Positions 17,193 through 26,172 of a stretch of DNA of 55,306 nt are shown here, one piece after another. A model generated the notes under the pieces. That model searched no databases, was not told the DNA's origin, and saw only the letters and a program-made list of their open reading frames with translations. Made by a program: the position numbers and the translations under genes. This DNA comes from Alphaproteobacteria bacterium (lineage in GTDB: Bacteria; Pseudomonadota; Alphaproteobacteria; Elsterales; Elsteraceae), in NCBI GenBank assembly GCA_004292755.1, contig RDXE01000057.1:1-55306 (forward strand), given 5' to 3'. Each line of letters opens with the position of its first letter. Positions within the stretch are counted from its first letter, which is position 1.

Positions 17193-18524
17193 CTAGCTGT
17201 TCTGGTTGATTGACGTGCCGGTCTGCCGGGTGCGCAGCAAGGCGTCATACTTGTCCAACGCGCGCTGCATTGCGTCGGGCACGGTGACGTTGCCGGTCAT
17301 GCCCGCGGGCGCCACAGGTGCAACGGGGGCCGTGGCAGCGGCGGAGGCGGGCGTGAGGGGCGTCGGGCCAACGGGTGCGTCGCGCGTCACCTGCAGGCTG
17401 TTGCCGTTCTGGCGTGCGCCCGGCGTGAGATCGGAGCGGAATGCCGGTTGCGGCATACGAGGCTGGGTGTTGTTGGTGCGCTGCGGCGCCTCGAACGTCC
17501 GTTGCGCCCGGCCTGCGCGGTCCACCCCAGCCTCGGCGACAGTGGTGGTGGCAGGAGGGGTCGCGCCCCCTGCGGTTGGCACAGCACCGGCAGCGGCTGC
17601 TGCCACGGGCGCTTGCTGTTGGGCTTGCTGCGCCTGCATTTGCACAGCGACGCTGGCGGGCGTGATGGATCCCGCACCTGGCAGGCCAGAGCGCGTGGTG
17701 AGGCCAGTGGCCGCCGCTGGGCCGGCCGCCTGCTCGGCCGACAGTGCCGGTCCAGCAGCACCAGTCGCCGCGGGGACCGATGCCGTCGCCACGGTGCTGG
17801 TGGCTGCAGGTTGCGACACCGCCCCTGGCGCGCGGGTGGCTTGGGCGGGTGAGACCGCCAACGCAGCCGTCGCCGGTCCAGCAGTGCTGACCGGGATGCC
17901 GCCGTTGGCTTGCGTCAGCGCCCGATCTTCCACCAAGGGCGTGGTTTCCACGGCACCGGGTGCAGTCGCCTGGGTGTTCGAGTCGCTGGCGGCACCGGTC
18001 GCAGCTGGTGGAGCCGTCGCCGCCAGAGCCGCGGTCGCTGGTGCGTTTGCGTTCGCCATCGCCAGCCGCACCGCAGCGGCACTGCCCTCTGGCGGTACGC
18101 TGGTGTCTTCACCGCGCAACGCTGCCAGGGTTTGCGCACCCAGGTCGCGACCAGTCTCTTCCTCGGCGGCGGCGTTGATGGCGGCAACCAGGAAGCCAAG
18201 CGGTCCGCCATAGATCATGCCGCCAGCCAACCGTGCCTCGGGCTTCAGCGTGTCGCCGGTGACATCGCGATACAGGGTCCCAATGATCGGCAAATGCTGG
18301 AGGGGATTGAGAGCGGACAGAAAATCGCGGAAGCTCAACTCGCCGGTTGCAGGATAGGGAACAGTTTCCCGCTGGCCAACGGCGCGGCGATCGTCGGAGT
18401 GGGTGGTTAGATCCTCAGGCGCCAGAGTTGACGCCGCGATGGCTGCTGTGGTGACGCGCTGGCCTGGGGCAACCCGCTCGTCGCTGGACAGCCAGAGATC
18501 GGCAGTGGAGGCTGACACATGCAT
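17193..18524 (-). CDS. Ala/Pro/Thr-rich protein of unknown function with a conserved N-terminal domain
   Basis: About 443 residues from ATG 18524 (MHVSASTADLW); the open frame runs further upstream, but that part overlaps the divergent regulator gene and reads as non-genuine sequence. Residues about 60-130 look like a folded domain, with FRDFLSALNPLQHLPIIGTL, LKPEARLAGGMIYGGPLGFL and an acidic helix AAAEEETGRDLGAQTLAALRG. The remaining 300 residues are low complexity, dominated by Ala, Thr, Pro, Val and Gln, including a QMQAQQAQQQ run, with no membrane segment or signal peptide. The C-terminal end (DAMQRALDKYDALLRTR) is again helical. I cannot assign a function. It is divergent from the winged-helix regulator at 18686, which may control it. 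Confidence 0.7.
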   Translation of the reverse strand: MHVSASTADLWLSSDERVAPGQRVTTAAIAASTLAPEDLTTHSDDRRAVGQRETVPYPATGELSFRDFLSALNPLQHLPIIGTLYRDVTGDTLKPEARLAGGMIYGGPLGFLVAAINAAAEEETGRDLGAQTLAALRGEDTSVPPEGSAAAVRLAMANANAPATAALAATAPPAATGAASDSNTQATAPGAVETTPLVEDRALTQANGGIPVSTAGPATAALAVSPAQATRAPGAVSQPAATSTVATASVPAATGAAGPALSAEQAAGPAAATGLTTRSGLPGAGSITPASVAVQMQAQQAQQQAPVAAAAAGAVPTAGGATPPATTTVAEAGVDRAGRAQRTFEAPQRTNNTQPRMPQPAFRSDLTPGARQNGNSLQVTRDAPVGPTPLTPASAAATAPVAPVAPAGMTGNVTVPDAMQRALDKYDALLRTRQTGTSINQNS

Positions 18525-18685
18525 GGCGCTTACTCCCACCCGGTACCAACCGGACCGTTCCTGGTTCAGCAAAGCCTGTGCCAGAGCCAAGCCACTGATC
18601 AAGCCCTTGAATCTTCGCTGCTGCGGTGGCGGGTAGTCCAACCCCCCCCGGCAAGTTCTGCCGATTGCCCGGCAGGAACCGCAGG

Positions 18686-19267
18686 GTGAGCGATACCGTC
18701 CGTGAGATTGCGTTTGTCGGCCCGGATCACCGGCTGGCGGAGGTGCTATCGCGTGCGCTGGCAGGAGAAGGAGTGGCGGCAACGTGGTACGCTGCAGCTC
18801 CGCCGACAGTGGCGGCTGTGATCTGCGTTGGCGCAGCCGTGACGCCACTGCCCTTGGTGCCCACACTGCTGTTGGCACCCGATGGTGTACCAGCCGAGCC
18901 AGGGTGGGACCGACTGCCGCTGCCAGTGCGGTTGCCGGAGTTGAAAGCGTGGTGCGTCAAGGCGTTGGCGCAGCCGCGCTGGCGGCTGGATGCAGCCGCT
19001 CGCCATCTTCATCACCCCACCGGCAGCCTGCGTCTGACAGAGTTGGAAGCCCGCTTAATCGCCGTGCTGGTGGCGGCCGCACCGACGCAGACCGTGAGCG
19101 GGGACCAACTGATCGCAGCTGGCTGGCAGGGCCGGTCCGTGCTGCGGGCCACGCTTGCCACTCACATCCATCGGTTGCGCCGCAAGCTGGAAGAGGCAGG
19201 CGCTGCCCAGCTGGAGCGGGACGGCGATGGTTATCGCCTGCTGGCGCCCAATCGACCGGGCGTGTAG
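18686..19267 (+). CDS. OmpR/PhoB-type winged-helix regulator with a degenerate receiver domain
   Basis: About 193 residues from GTG 18686 (VSDTVREIAFVGPDH); the frame also has an ATG at 18626, but that adds Pro/Arg-rich sequence ahead of the domain. The C-terminal 90 residues are a Trans_reg_C winged helix: LRLTELEARLIAVLVAAAPT, then a recognition helix in LATHIHRLRRKLEEAG, then the wing RDGDGYRLLAP. The N-terminal half has the length and strand pattern of a receiver domain, but the strand that should carry the phosphorylated Asp reads VAAVICVGAAV, with no acidic residue. It is therefore probably a phosphorylation-independent orphan regulator. No histidine kinase is adjacent. Confidence 0.75.
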   Translation: MSDTVREIAFVGPDHRLAEVLSRALAGEGVAATWYAAAPPTVAAVICVGAAVTPLPLVPTLLLAPDGVPAEPGWDRLPLPVRLPELKAWCVKALAQPRWRLDAAARHLHHPTGSLRLTELEARLIAVLVAAAPTQTVSGDQLIAAGWQGRSVLRATLATHIHRLRRKLEEAGAAQLERDGDGYRLLAPNRPGV

Positions 19268-19317
19268 GAACCGCTGACCCAACCACCACTCCAACCCATC
19301 CTTAAGGGGCAGCTTCT

Positions 19318-19662
19318 ATGATTCAGCGCTTTCAACCCGGTCCGCGGATGAGCGGTGCCGTTAAGGCCAATGGCTTCGTGTTCTTGGCCGGGCAGGTTGC
19401 CGATGACACCAGCGAACCAGTTGCGGGTCAAACCCGTCAGGTTCTGGCGAAGATCGACCAGTTGCTGGCCGAGGCCGGCACCGACAAGACCCGGATCCTG
19501 TCTGCCAACATCTGGCTGTCCGACATCAGCACCTTCGCTGACATGAACAGCGTGTGGGACGCCTGGGTGCCACAGGGCAACACCCCGGCGCGTGCGACGG
19601 TGGAGGCCAAGCTCGCCACCCCAGCCTACACCGTTGAGATTGCCGTCATCGCGCTGGCCTAA
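19318..19662 (+). CDS. RidA family (YjgF/UK114) enamine/imine deaminase-like protein
   Basis: A 114-residue RidA-superfamily protein. The characteristic features are GFVFLAGQVADD near the N-terminus, the helix QVLAKIDQLLAEAGTDKTRI, and the C-terminal signature NTPARATVEAKLA. Arg92 there is the conserved residue that binds the carboxylate of the enamine substrate in RidA. RidA hydrolyses reactive 2-aminoacrylate-type enamines from PLP enzymes; paralogues have varied roles, and this one is shorter than E. coli RidA (128 aa), so it belongs to another subfamily. It is monocistronic and ends at a strong terminator. Confidence 0.9.
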   Translation: MIQRFQPGPRMSGAVKANGFVFLAGQVADDTSEPVAGQTRQVLAKIDQLLAEAGTDKTRILSANIWLSDISTFADMNSVWDAWVPQGNTPARATVEAKLATPAYTVEIAVIALA

Positions 19663-19683
19663 GGGCGAGCAAAGGCAACGACG

Positions 19684-19721
19684 CCCCTTGCCGCAGCGTC
19701 TGTGCTGCGGCAGGGGGTTTT
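19684..19721 (+). terminator. Rho-independent terminator after the RidA gene
   Basis: CCCCTTGCCGCAG (19684-19696) pairs with CTGCGGCAGGGGG (19705-19717) over 13 positions with one G-T wobble, an 8-base loop, then TTTT. It lies 22 bases after the RidA stop and may also serve the convergent ligase gene. Confidence 0.85.
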
Positions 19722-19729
19722 CGGTTCGG

Positions 19730-21592
19730 TTAGGCGGCTTTGCGCGCCTCGTACAAGGCTTCCAGGCGCGACAGGTATTGTCCGCGCACCATGTGGCGGC
19801 GGATCTTCATCGTCGGGGTCATCAGCCCATTGTCGACGGTGAACGGCTCGTCGGCGACGATGAAGCTGCGCACCCGTTCCACTTGAGACAGCCGCTTGTT
19901 CACCCGCTCCACTGCCGCCGACAGCGCCTTGCGCACGGCTGAGGCGGGATCCTCCTCCTCGCGGGCACGGCGCAGCACTTCCTCATCGGCAACGAGAATC
20001 GCGACCAAGTAGGGGCGCTTGTCACCGTGAACCATCGCCTGAGCGATCTCAGGCTCCAGGGTCAGCAGCCCCTCAACTCGCGCAGGCGCGATGTTGTCGC
20101 CGCCCGAGATCACGATGATGTCCTTCTTGCGGTCGGTGATCTGGATGCAGCCATCGGCGTCCACCACGCCGATATCGCCGGTGTGCAACCAGCCGTCGCG
20201 CAACGTGGTTTCTGTGGCATTCTGGTCGCCCCAATAGCCCTGCATGACCAATTCACCGCGGACGAGGATTTCCCCATCCTCGGCGATCGTAAGCTCAACG
20301 CCGGGCAGCACAGGGCCGACGCTGTGCATTTTCACCCGGCCCGGGCGGTTGCAGCTGACGATGGGCGAGGCTTCAGTTTGACCATAGCCTTGGTAGATCG
20401 GCAGGCCGAGGGCGTGGAAGGCGACGCCAATCTCCACATTCAACGGTGCGCCGCCCGAGACCAGGGCGCGCAGACGCCCACCGAAGCGCTCGCGCACCTT
20501 GGCGCGGACCAGACGGCTCAGCAGCGGGTCCAACACCCGCTCCAGCAACGACAGCGAGCTGGCATCGGCATAACGCTTGGTGCCGATGCTCAAGGTTTTC
20601 TCGAACAACCAGCGCTTGGTGGGGCTAGCGCGCTTGACCCCCGCCAGAATGCGGCTGTGCAGCACTTCAAACAGGCGCGGCACGGCAACCATCAGCGTGG
20701 GGCGCACAACGGCCATATCCTGTGACAGGGTGTCGGCGCCACCGGCGTAGTAAATCTGCGCGCCCATCGCCAAGGGCAGGCATTGCCCAGCCGTGTGCTC
20801 AAAGGCATGGCTGAGGGGAAGGAAGGACAAGAACACGTCGCCGCCCTCTGGCGTGCCGCCCCAGGCGTTCAACTCGTCCACAACCGCGCGCGCGCCAACG
20901 ATGTTCGCCATCAGATTGCGGTGGCTGAGCATCACACCCTTTGGCCGCCCGCCAGTGCCTGAGGTATAGATGAGGCAGGCGAGGTGATCGAGGTTGACCT
21001 CAGGGCTGCGCACCCGCTCCGGCCCATCCAGCGTCGCGCCAGTCGCCACCAGGTCCGACCATCCCACAACACTCAACTCCTGGGGCACGGTCGACGGCAC
21101 CTCCATGGCCACGACGAAATCCAGACTGGCGCGCACGGCGGCTGGCAGCAACCGCTCCGCCAGTGCAGCGGTGGAGACAATCGCCACCCGCGCGCCGCAG
21201 TTGGACAGGATGTGCGCGTGATCATCGACGGTGTTGGTGATGTAGGCGGGCACGGTGATCGCCCCGGCTGCCATGATCGCGAAATCCGCGATCAGCCATT
21301 CTGGGCGGTTTTCCGAAACCAGCACCACCCGGTCGCCTGGTTGGACGCCGCGCTGGATCAAAGCTTTGCCGAGGCAGGAGACGGCGTGGCCAACCTCCGC
21401 ATAGGTCATCGGTTCAAACTGGCCGTCGCCCACCTTGCGCCAGAGAAATGGCGCGTCGCCTTTGGCGGCCACCATGTCGAACAGCAGCGTCGGCAGCGGG
21501 GTCGGCAATGCAGTCGGCACAGTGGTGGGCAGCGAGGGGGCCATGGCAGCATCCCAGCGGGCTGGAGGAACAACGCTCTCTAGATGGGGCAA
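19730..21592 (-). CDS. Long-chain fatty-acid-CoA ligase (AMP-forming)
   Basis: The 620-residue protein is an ANL-superfamily acyl-CoA synthetase of the FadD15/FAA1 type, which activates fatty acids to acyl-CoA via an acyl-adenylate. The P-loop is YTSGTGGRPKGVMLSH. Further motifs are GYGQTEASPIVSCN, the hinge region WLHTGDIGVVDADGCIQITD and RKKDIIVISGGDNIAPARVE. Length fits the family. ATG 21592 is used; ATG 21544 (MAPSLPTTVP) is an alternative, and the intervening residues contain no conserved feature. A Thr/Pro/Leu-rich stretch precedes the first domain. It is divergent from pepF. Confidence 0.93.
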   Translation of the reverse strand: MPHLESVVPPARWDAAMAPSLPTTVPTALPTPLPTLLFDMVAAKGDAPFLWRKVGDGQFEPMTYAEVGHAVSCLGKALIQRGVQPGDRVVLVSENRPEWLIADFAIMAAGAITVPAYITNTVDDHAHILSNCGARVAIVSTAALAERLLPAAVRASLDFVVAMEVPSTVPQELSVVGWSDLVATGATLDGPERVRSPEVNLDHLACLIYTSGTGGRPKGVMLSHRNLMANIVGARAVVDELNAWGGTPEGGDVFLSFLPLSHAFEHTAGQCLPLAMGAQIYYAGGADTLSQDMAVVRPTLMVAVPRLFEVLHSRILAGVKRASPTKRWLFEKTLSIGTKRYADASSLSLLERVLDPLLSRLVRAKVRERFGGRLRALVSGGAPLNVEIGVAFHALGLPIYQGYGQTEASPIVSCNRPGRVKMHSVGPVLPGVELTIAEDGEILVRGELVMQGYWGDQNATETTLRDGWLHTGDIGVVDADGCIQITDRKKDIIVISGGDNIAPARVEGLLTLEPEIAQAMVHGDKRPYLVAILVADEEVLRRAREEEDPASAVRKALSAAVERVNKRLSQVERVRSFIVADEPFTVDNGLMTPTMKIRRHMVRGQYLSRLEALYEARKAA

Positions 21593-21672
21593 TCCGCCGC
21601 AGGGTGCAACAGGAGGTGTGGCAGGTGCGGCTGTGCGATGCCATGTGACTGGTTTGGACGGGAGGGTTCGGA

Positions 21673-23463
21673 ATGCCGCTGGATACGCGCGATGACCTGG
21701 GCAAGCTGCCCGAGTGGGATTTGAGTGACCTGTATCGCGACCCGGCTGCGCCGGAACTTGCCGTCGACCTTGCCACCGCCGAGACCGAGGCCGTTGCCTT
21801 CGAGGCTGACATCAAAGGCCGTCTGTCAGACCTGGATGGACCAGCCCTGGCGGCTGCGATTGCGCGTTACGAGGCGATTGATGAGCGCCTCGGTCGGATT
21901 GGCAGTTATGCCCAACTGGTCCATGCCAGCGATATGAGTGATCCGGAGATCGGGCGCTTTTATCAGTCGATGGTGGAGCGGGTGAACGATGTGTCCCGCT
22001 ATCTGCTGTTTTTCACGCTGGAGCTGAACCAGATCACGGAGGAGGCGCTGGCCGCCCCGCTGGCCGATCCAGCGATGGAACGCTGGCGGTCTTGGGTTAC
22101 GGCAGTGCGCGCCTTTCGCCCGCACCAGTTGGCCGATGAAGTGGAGCAACTGCTGCACGACCGTGGCGTTGTGGGCCGTACCTCCTGGATGCGGTTGTTT
22201 GACGAAACCATGGCTGATTTGCGCGTTCCATTTCGCGGCGACAGCCTTACCTCGGCGCAGATTCTGCACAAGCTTGTGGATGCCGATCCCGCCGTGCGGG
22301 CCGAGGCTGGCCCAGCCTTTGGCCGCGCGCTGGGGGAGCGGGCGCGTGTGTTCGCGCTGATCACCAACACGCTGGCGAAAGAGAAAGAAATCGATGATCG
22401 CTGGCGGAAGTTTCCGCGCGCGATCTCCAGCCGCAACCTTGGCAACCAAGTCGAGGATGAGGTGGTGGATGCTCTGGTCGAGGCCGTGGTGCAGGCGTGG
22501 CCGAGCCTGTCGCACCGGTATTATCGTCTGAAGGCGCGGATGTTCGGCAAAGAGACGCTTCCCTGGTGGGATCGCAATGCCCCTCTGCCGCAGGAGGACA
22601 GCCGGACCATTCCGTGGGATCAGGCGCGCGACACCGTGCTGGGTGCTTACCAGCGCTTCTCCCCCGATCTGGCTGCGATTGGGCAGCGGTTCTTTGACAA
22701 CGCGTGGATTGATGCACCCGTCCGCCCCGGCAAGGCGCCGGGCGCGTTCGCCCACCCCGTGGTGCCGAGCGCGCACCCTTACTTGTTGGTCAACTATCAA
22801 GGCAAGCTGCGCGATGTGATGACTCTGGCCCATGAGTTGGGCCATGGCTGCCATCAAGTGCTGGCGGGCGGCCAGGGCCATCTGTTGGCGCAAACCCCCC
22901 TGACCTTGGCCGAGACCGCGTCGGTGTTCGGCGAGATGCTGACCTTCCAGGCAGTGCTGGCAGCTGAGAGCGACCCGATCCGACGGCGCACGCTGATCGC
23001 GGGGAAGATCGAGGACATGCTGAACACGGTCTCTCGGCAGGTGGCGCTGCATTGCTTTGAGGACCGGGTTCATACGGCGCGGCACCAGGGTGAGTTGACG
23101 CCCGAAGCGCTGGGTGCTGTGTGGATGGAGGTACAGGCCGCAGCCCTTGGCCCAGCCGTGACCCTGGATGCGGACTATCGGATGTACTGGGCGTACATCC
23201 CCCACTTCATCCACGCACCGTTCTATGTTTACGCCTATGCCTTCGGTGATTGCCTCGTAAACTCCCTCTATGCGGTCTATCAAGACCAGCCGGAGGGGTT
23301 TGCCGAGCGCTATCTGGCGCTGTTGGCCGCAGGCGGCAGCCAGCGCCATGCCACGCTGCTGGCTCCCTTTGGCCTGGATGCCCGCGACCCGGCGTTCTGG
23401 AGCCGCGGCCTTGGCATGATCGCAACGCTGATCGATCAGCTGGAGGGATTGCTGGCGGCCTAA
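21673..23463 (+). CDS. pepF: Oligoendopeptidase F (M3B metallopeptidase)
   Basis: The 596-residue protein is a cytoplasmic zinc oligopeptidase of family M3B. The active site is HELGH at residues 387-391 in TLAHELGHGCHQ, with the third ligand Glu414 in LAETASVFGE. Upstream are the M3 helical domain (YAQLVHASDMSDPEIGRFYQ) and PYLLVNYQGKLRDVMTLAHE; downstream the substrate-binding HFIHAPFYVYAYAFGD with its conserved Tyr and His. Length agrees with the PepF clade. It probably recycles short peptides. The stop codon lies inside a perfect hairpin shared with the convergent gene. Confidence 0.95.
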   Translation: MPLDTRDDLGKLPEWDLSDLYRDPAAPELAVDLATAETEAVAFEADIKGRLSDLDGPALAAAIARYEAIDERLGRIGSYAQLVHASDMSDPEIGRFYQSMVERVNDVSRYLLFFTLELNQITEEALAAPLADPAMERWRSWVTAVRAFRPHQLADEVEQLLHDRGVVGRTSWMRLFDETMADLRVPFRGDSLTSAQILHKLVDADPAVRAEAGPAFGRALGERARVFALITNTLAKEKEIDDRWRKFPRAISSRNLGNQVEDEVVDALVEAVVQAWPSLSHRYYRLKARMFGKETLPWWDRNAPLPQEDSRTIPWDQARDTVLGAYQRFSPDLAAIGQRFFDNAWIDAPVRPGKAPGAFAHPVVPSAHPYLLVNYQGKLRDVMTLAHELGHGCHQVLAGGQGHLLAQTPLTLAETASVFGEMLTFQAVLAAESDPIRRRTLIAGKIEDMLNTVSRQVALHCFEDRVHTARHQGELTPEALGAVWMEVQAAALGPAVTLDADYRMYWAYIPHFIHAPFYVYAYAFGDCLVNSLYAVYQDQPEGFAERYLALLAAGGSQRHATLLAPFGLDARDPAFWSRGLGMIATLIDQLEGLLAA

Positions 23464-23474
23464 GCGCCGCCAGC
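23451..23474. terminator. Perfect 9-bp hairpin at the convergent pepF/isoaspartyl peptidase junction
   Basis: GCTGGCGGC (23451-23459) and GCCGCCAGC (23466-23474) pair fully around a 6-base loop that contains the pepF stop codon. There is no T-tract on either strand. Position between two convergent stops suggests a bidirectional termination or 3'-end protection element. Confidence 0.4.
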
Positions 23475-23481
23475 GCCACCC

Positions 23482-24414
23482 TCAATCGCGGAAGATGGCG
23501 ATCTGGCGGGCGCCGGTTTCGCTGATGCTGGCCCGGTACATGCCTTGGGTGTTGTAGGGCATGGTGATCCGGCCCCACTTATCCACTGCGACGAGACCGG
23601 CACCGCACTCCATCTGGTCCAGTTCGCGAATCAAACCTGCGCAGGCTGGCCCGAGAGAGGTGCCGCGATAGGCCACCCGGACGGCGATCTCCTTGGCGGC
23701 GGCAAGTCGCATCATGAACTCGCCGCGCCCGGTGAGGGAGATGGCGACGTTCTCATCTGCCCAAGTGCCAGCGCCGGGGATGGGTGTGTCGCCGATGCGC
23801 CCGACGGGCTTGTTGGTGAACCCACCCGTCGAGGTGGCGGCTGCCAAGCCGCCACTGCGATCCAAGGCGACGGCGCCGACGGTACCGTGCTTCTGGCTTT
23901 CGCTTGCCCCGGCGATGGAGCCCGTCCGCGCCATCAGCTTTTGCACCTCGGCCAGCGCTGCCCGGCGCCAGTCGGTGGAAAAATTGCTGTTATCGACCAT
24001 CGCAAGGCCCTGTGCCTCAGCGAAGGCATCGGCACCGGGGCCTGCCAGCAGCACTTCTTCGCTGTGCTCCATCACCGCGCGGGCAGCCAGGATCGGATTG
24101 CGGATGCGATGGCTGCCCGCGACGGCACCGGCGCGCTGGCCTTGACCAACCATGACGCAAGCATCCAACTCGTGGGTTCCAGCACTGGTGAACACCGCGC
24201 CATGACCAGCATTGAATTGGGGGTCGTCCTCCAGCTCAATCACAGCGGCGGTGACGGCATCAAGGGCTGAGGACCCTTTGCGCAAGTGATGCCAGCCCGC
24301 CTCCAACGCCCGCTCCAACCCAGCGCGCACCGCGGCTTCAATGTCCGGGGTCAATTCCTGACGTGTCCGGGTGCCGCAGCCACCGTGAAGAGCCAAAGCC
24401 ATTGGAACTGCCAT
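23482..24414 (-). CDS. Isoaspartyl peptidase/L-asparaginase (Ntn hydrolase)
   Basis: A 310-residue plant-type asparaginase. The precursor autocleaves before the nucleophile Thr178 in KHGTVGAVALD, giving alpha and beta subunits. Other family landmarks are the N-terminal LALHGGCGT, FNAGHGAVFTSAGTHELDA and the beta-subunit start followed by STGGFTNKPVGRIGD with the substrate-binding Arg/Asp. It would release aspartate from isoaspartyl dipeptides and ammonia from asparagine in the cytoplasm. Length is normal. It is monocistronic and convergent with pepF. Confidence 0.93.
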   Translation of the reverse strand: MAVPMALALHGGCGTRTRQELTPDIEAAVRAGLERALEAGWHHLRKGSSALDAVTAAVIELEDDPQFNAGHGAVFTSAGTHELDACVMVGQGQRAGAVAGSHRIRNPILAARAVMEHSEEVLLAGPGADAFAEAQGLAMVDNSNFSTDWRRAALAEVQKLMARTGSIAGASESQKHGTVGAVALDRSGGLAAATSTGGFTNKPVGRIGDTPIPGAGTWADENVAISLTGRGEFMMRLAAAKEIAVRVAYRGTSLGPACAGLIRELDQMECGAGLVAVDKWGRITMPYNTQGMYRASISETGARQIAIFRD

Positions 24415-24536
24415 GGTGCATCCCCTGTCTTGTCGGGCGTTGCTTGGACGATCCAGTGCTGGTGGTCAAGGCGGTGTGGTCGCTGATGATGGGCAAGACG
24501 GATCATTCTGGATGAAAACGGATAAAAACACACAAA

Positions 24537-24550
24537 TTGATCCAAATCAG
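24537..24550 (+). promoter_or_regulatory. FNR/Anr-like box upstream of the hemerythrin gene
   Basis: TTGATCCAAATCAG matches the FNR consensus TTGAT-N4-ATCAA at 9 of 10 defined positions. It is centred about 53 bases before ATG 24597. A weak -10 (CAGAAT, 24575-24580) would put the site near -43, an activating position. Low oxygen induction of an oxygen-binding protein would fit. Confidence 0.5.
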
Positions 24551-24596
24551 TGCTGCTGAGCCGACCGCGTGCGACAGAATGCGCCGGAGGCGTGCA

Positions 24597-25022
24597 ATGT
24601 ACCATGGTGATGACAGCATAGACCTACCGATTCTAGGCTATGCTGAGATTGATGACGATCATCAGTTGATCTGGCGGGTTTGGCAGCAGGTTCTAGGCGT
24701 TGCCGATGACGGCGTTGTAGGGGCCTTGCGCCGGGTGGTGGAGGTGTTGGCGCAGCACTTCATGGCAGAAGAAGCCTTGATGAAAGCAACCGGCTTTCCC
24801 GGTGCGGATTGCCATCGGGCGGAGCATGATCGCGTGTTGGCGGTGCTGGAGCGGGTGATCCAGGCGACCGTGGCAGGCAATGGTCCGCTTGGTCGCTACG
24901 TGCTGGTGCGTGAGGTGCCGACCTGGTTCGCACGCCACGTCACCGGGATGGACCGGTTGACGGTGCTGTGGCTGCGCGGTCGGGCAACGGCAACAGATCA
25001 CACCCTCACCGCGGCGGCGTAA
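24597..25022 (+). CDS. Bacteriohemerythrin
   Basis: A 141-residue single-domain hemerythrin from ATG 24597, preceded by GGAGG at 24586-24590; an in-frame ATG at 24537 overlaps the FNR-like box and is unlikely. The complete di-iron ligand set is visible: His22, His54, Glu58, His73, His77, His114 and Asp119, in the H...HxxxE...HxxxH...HxxxxD pattern. Such proteins bind oxygen reversibly at a non-haem di-iron site and serve in oxygen storage, delivery or sensing. A short polar tail follows the last ligand; no output domain is fused. The 3' end overlaps the convergent MFS gene by 17 bases. Confidence 0.93.
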   Translation: MYHGDDSIDLPILGYAEIDDDHQLIWRVWQQVLGVADDGVVGALRRVVEVLAQHFMAEEALMKATGFPGADCHRAEHDRVLAVLERVIQATVAGNGPLGRYVLVREVPTWFARHVTGMDRLTVLWLRGRATATDHTLTAAA

Positions 25023-26172
25023 GCTGGGTGCTGCCAAGGCCGTAGCGCGCGCTGACCACGGTAACAGCGCCAAGCACCGCCATCGCCCAGAATGCGTGTG
25101 GGCCAGCCCATTCAAACAACCAGCCACTGCCAAGCGCCAGCAGACCGCCGCCGAAGGCAATCGGCACTGCGGCGTACAGAGTTGCGGCACTGGCGGCGCG
25201 GTCGGGTGGGGAGGCTGCTCGCAACACTTCAATCGCGGCTAGGTGGGAGGCACCAAAGGTGCCCGCGTGCAGCACTTGCAACACCACCAGCAGTGCGGGA
25301 TCGGTCACCAGAGGAAACAGGCTCCAGCGGACCAACGCGGCTAGGCCCGCCCATTGGAACAGCACCACCGGCCCCAGCCGCCGCAGGATCGGTCGACCAA
25401 CCCAGAACAGCACAATCTCTGCTGCGACGCCGACAGCCCACAGCGCGCCAATGGTTACGCTCGACAGCCCTGCTTGTGACCAAGTCAGGCTTCCGAACCC
25501 GTAGAGCATCATGTGGCTGCCCTGGGCCAGGCCCGCGACGAGAAACATCCACGCCAGGGGAGGGTGGCCAAACACGGCCTTTGCTGCCGCGACCAGCGAG
25601 CCGGAGCGGCGCGGTGCGGGAGGGTCGGGCACCAGCAGCAGGATCGGCAACACCAAAGCGATGCCAGCGGCGCACAGAACGGGAATCGCATCGGGAGCAG
25701 TGCGGGTGAGGAACCAGCCAGCCAGAGGCCCCGTCGCCAGGAACGCAATCGACCCCCACAGCCGCACCCGGCCGTAATCCACCATCGCGTCGGTTGCCGC
25801 GACCCGGAGGGTGAGGACGTCGCTTAGCGGGATGATCGGCCCCCACATCGCATTCATGATCCCGATCAGGATCAGCGTGGCGAGCAGGCCCTCCACGAGG
25901 CCAAAGCCCAGCAAGGACAGGATGGCGCTGGCGCAGATCACCGCAAGCGGCAGGCGCAACCGTCCGAACCGGTCGGCCAGTACGCCCGCAGCTGGCATCA
26001 GCAGTGCGCGCACAAAGTTACCAATGGCAAAGGCGCCACCGATCATCGTGGCGTCAAACCCGCGATGATCCAGAAACACTGGCCAGAACGGAATGAACAC
26101 TGCGGGGCTAACGAAGATCGCAGCAGACAGGAGGGACAAGCGAACCGAGTTGCCAAGCACCGGAGTCCCCAT
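25006..26172 (-). CDS. MFS transporter (MFS_1-like, HcaT/PPP-type)
   Basis: About 388 residues from ATG 26172 ([12 protein letters not shown]); the frame extends 23 residues upstream with non-conserved sequence. Twelve hydrophobic segments are visible. Landmarks of the HcaT/LacY-like branch include [17 protein letters not shown], the [13 protein letters not shown] loop (MFS motif A) and [17 protein letters not shown]. Members carry sugars, phenylpropionate or nucleosides; the substrate is not deducible. It is divergent from fhs and its end overlaps the hemerythrin gene. Confidence 0.87.
   Translation of the reverse strand: MGTPVLGNSVRLSLLSAAIFVSPAVFIPFWPVFLDHRGFDATMIGGAFAIGNFVRALLMPAAGVLADRFGRLRLPLAVICASAILSLLGFGLVEGLLATLILIGIMNAMWGPIIPLSDVLTLRVAATDAMVDYGRVRLWGSIAFLATGPLAGWFLTRTAPDAIPVLCAAGIALVLPILLLVPDPPAPRRSGSLVAAAKAVFGHPPLAWMFLVAGLAQGSHMMLYGFGSLTWSQAGLSSVTIGALWAVGVAAEIVLFWVGRPILRRLGPVVLFQWAGLAALVRWSLFPLVTDPALLVVLQVLHAGTFGASHLAAIEVLRAASPPDRAASAATLYAAVPIAFGGGLLALGSGWLFEWAGPHAFWAMAVLGAVTVVSARYGLGSTQLTPPR

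Noticed and set aside
18525-18878. Upstream part of the frame for the 17193 gene
   Set aside because: Overlaps the divergent regulator; its Arg/Pro-rich product looks like random translation, and ATG 18524 begins sensible sequence.
21826-23349. 507-codon open frame antisense to pepF
   Set aside because: It lies wholly opposite a full-length M3 peptidase with intact motifs. Long antisense frames are expected in GC-rich DNA, and its product shows no domain.
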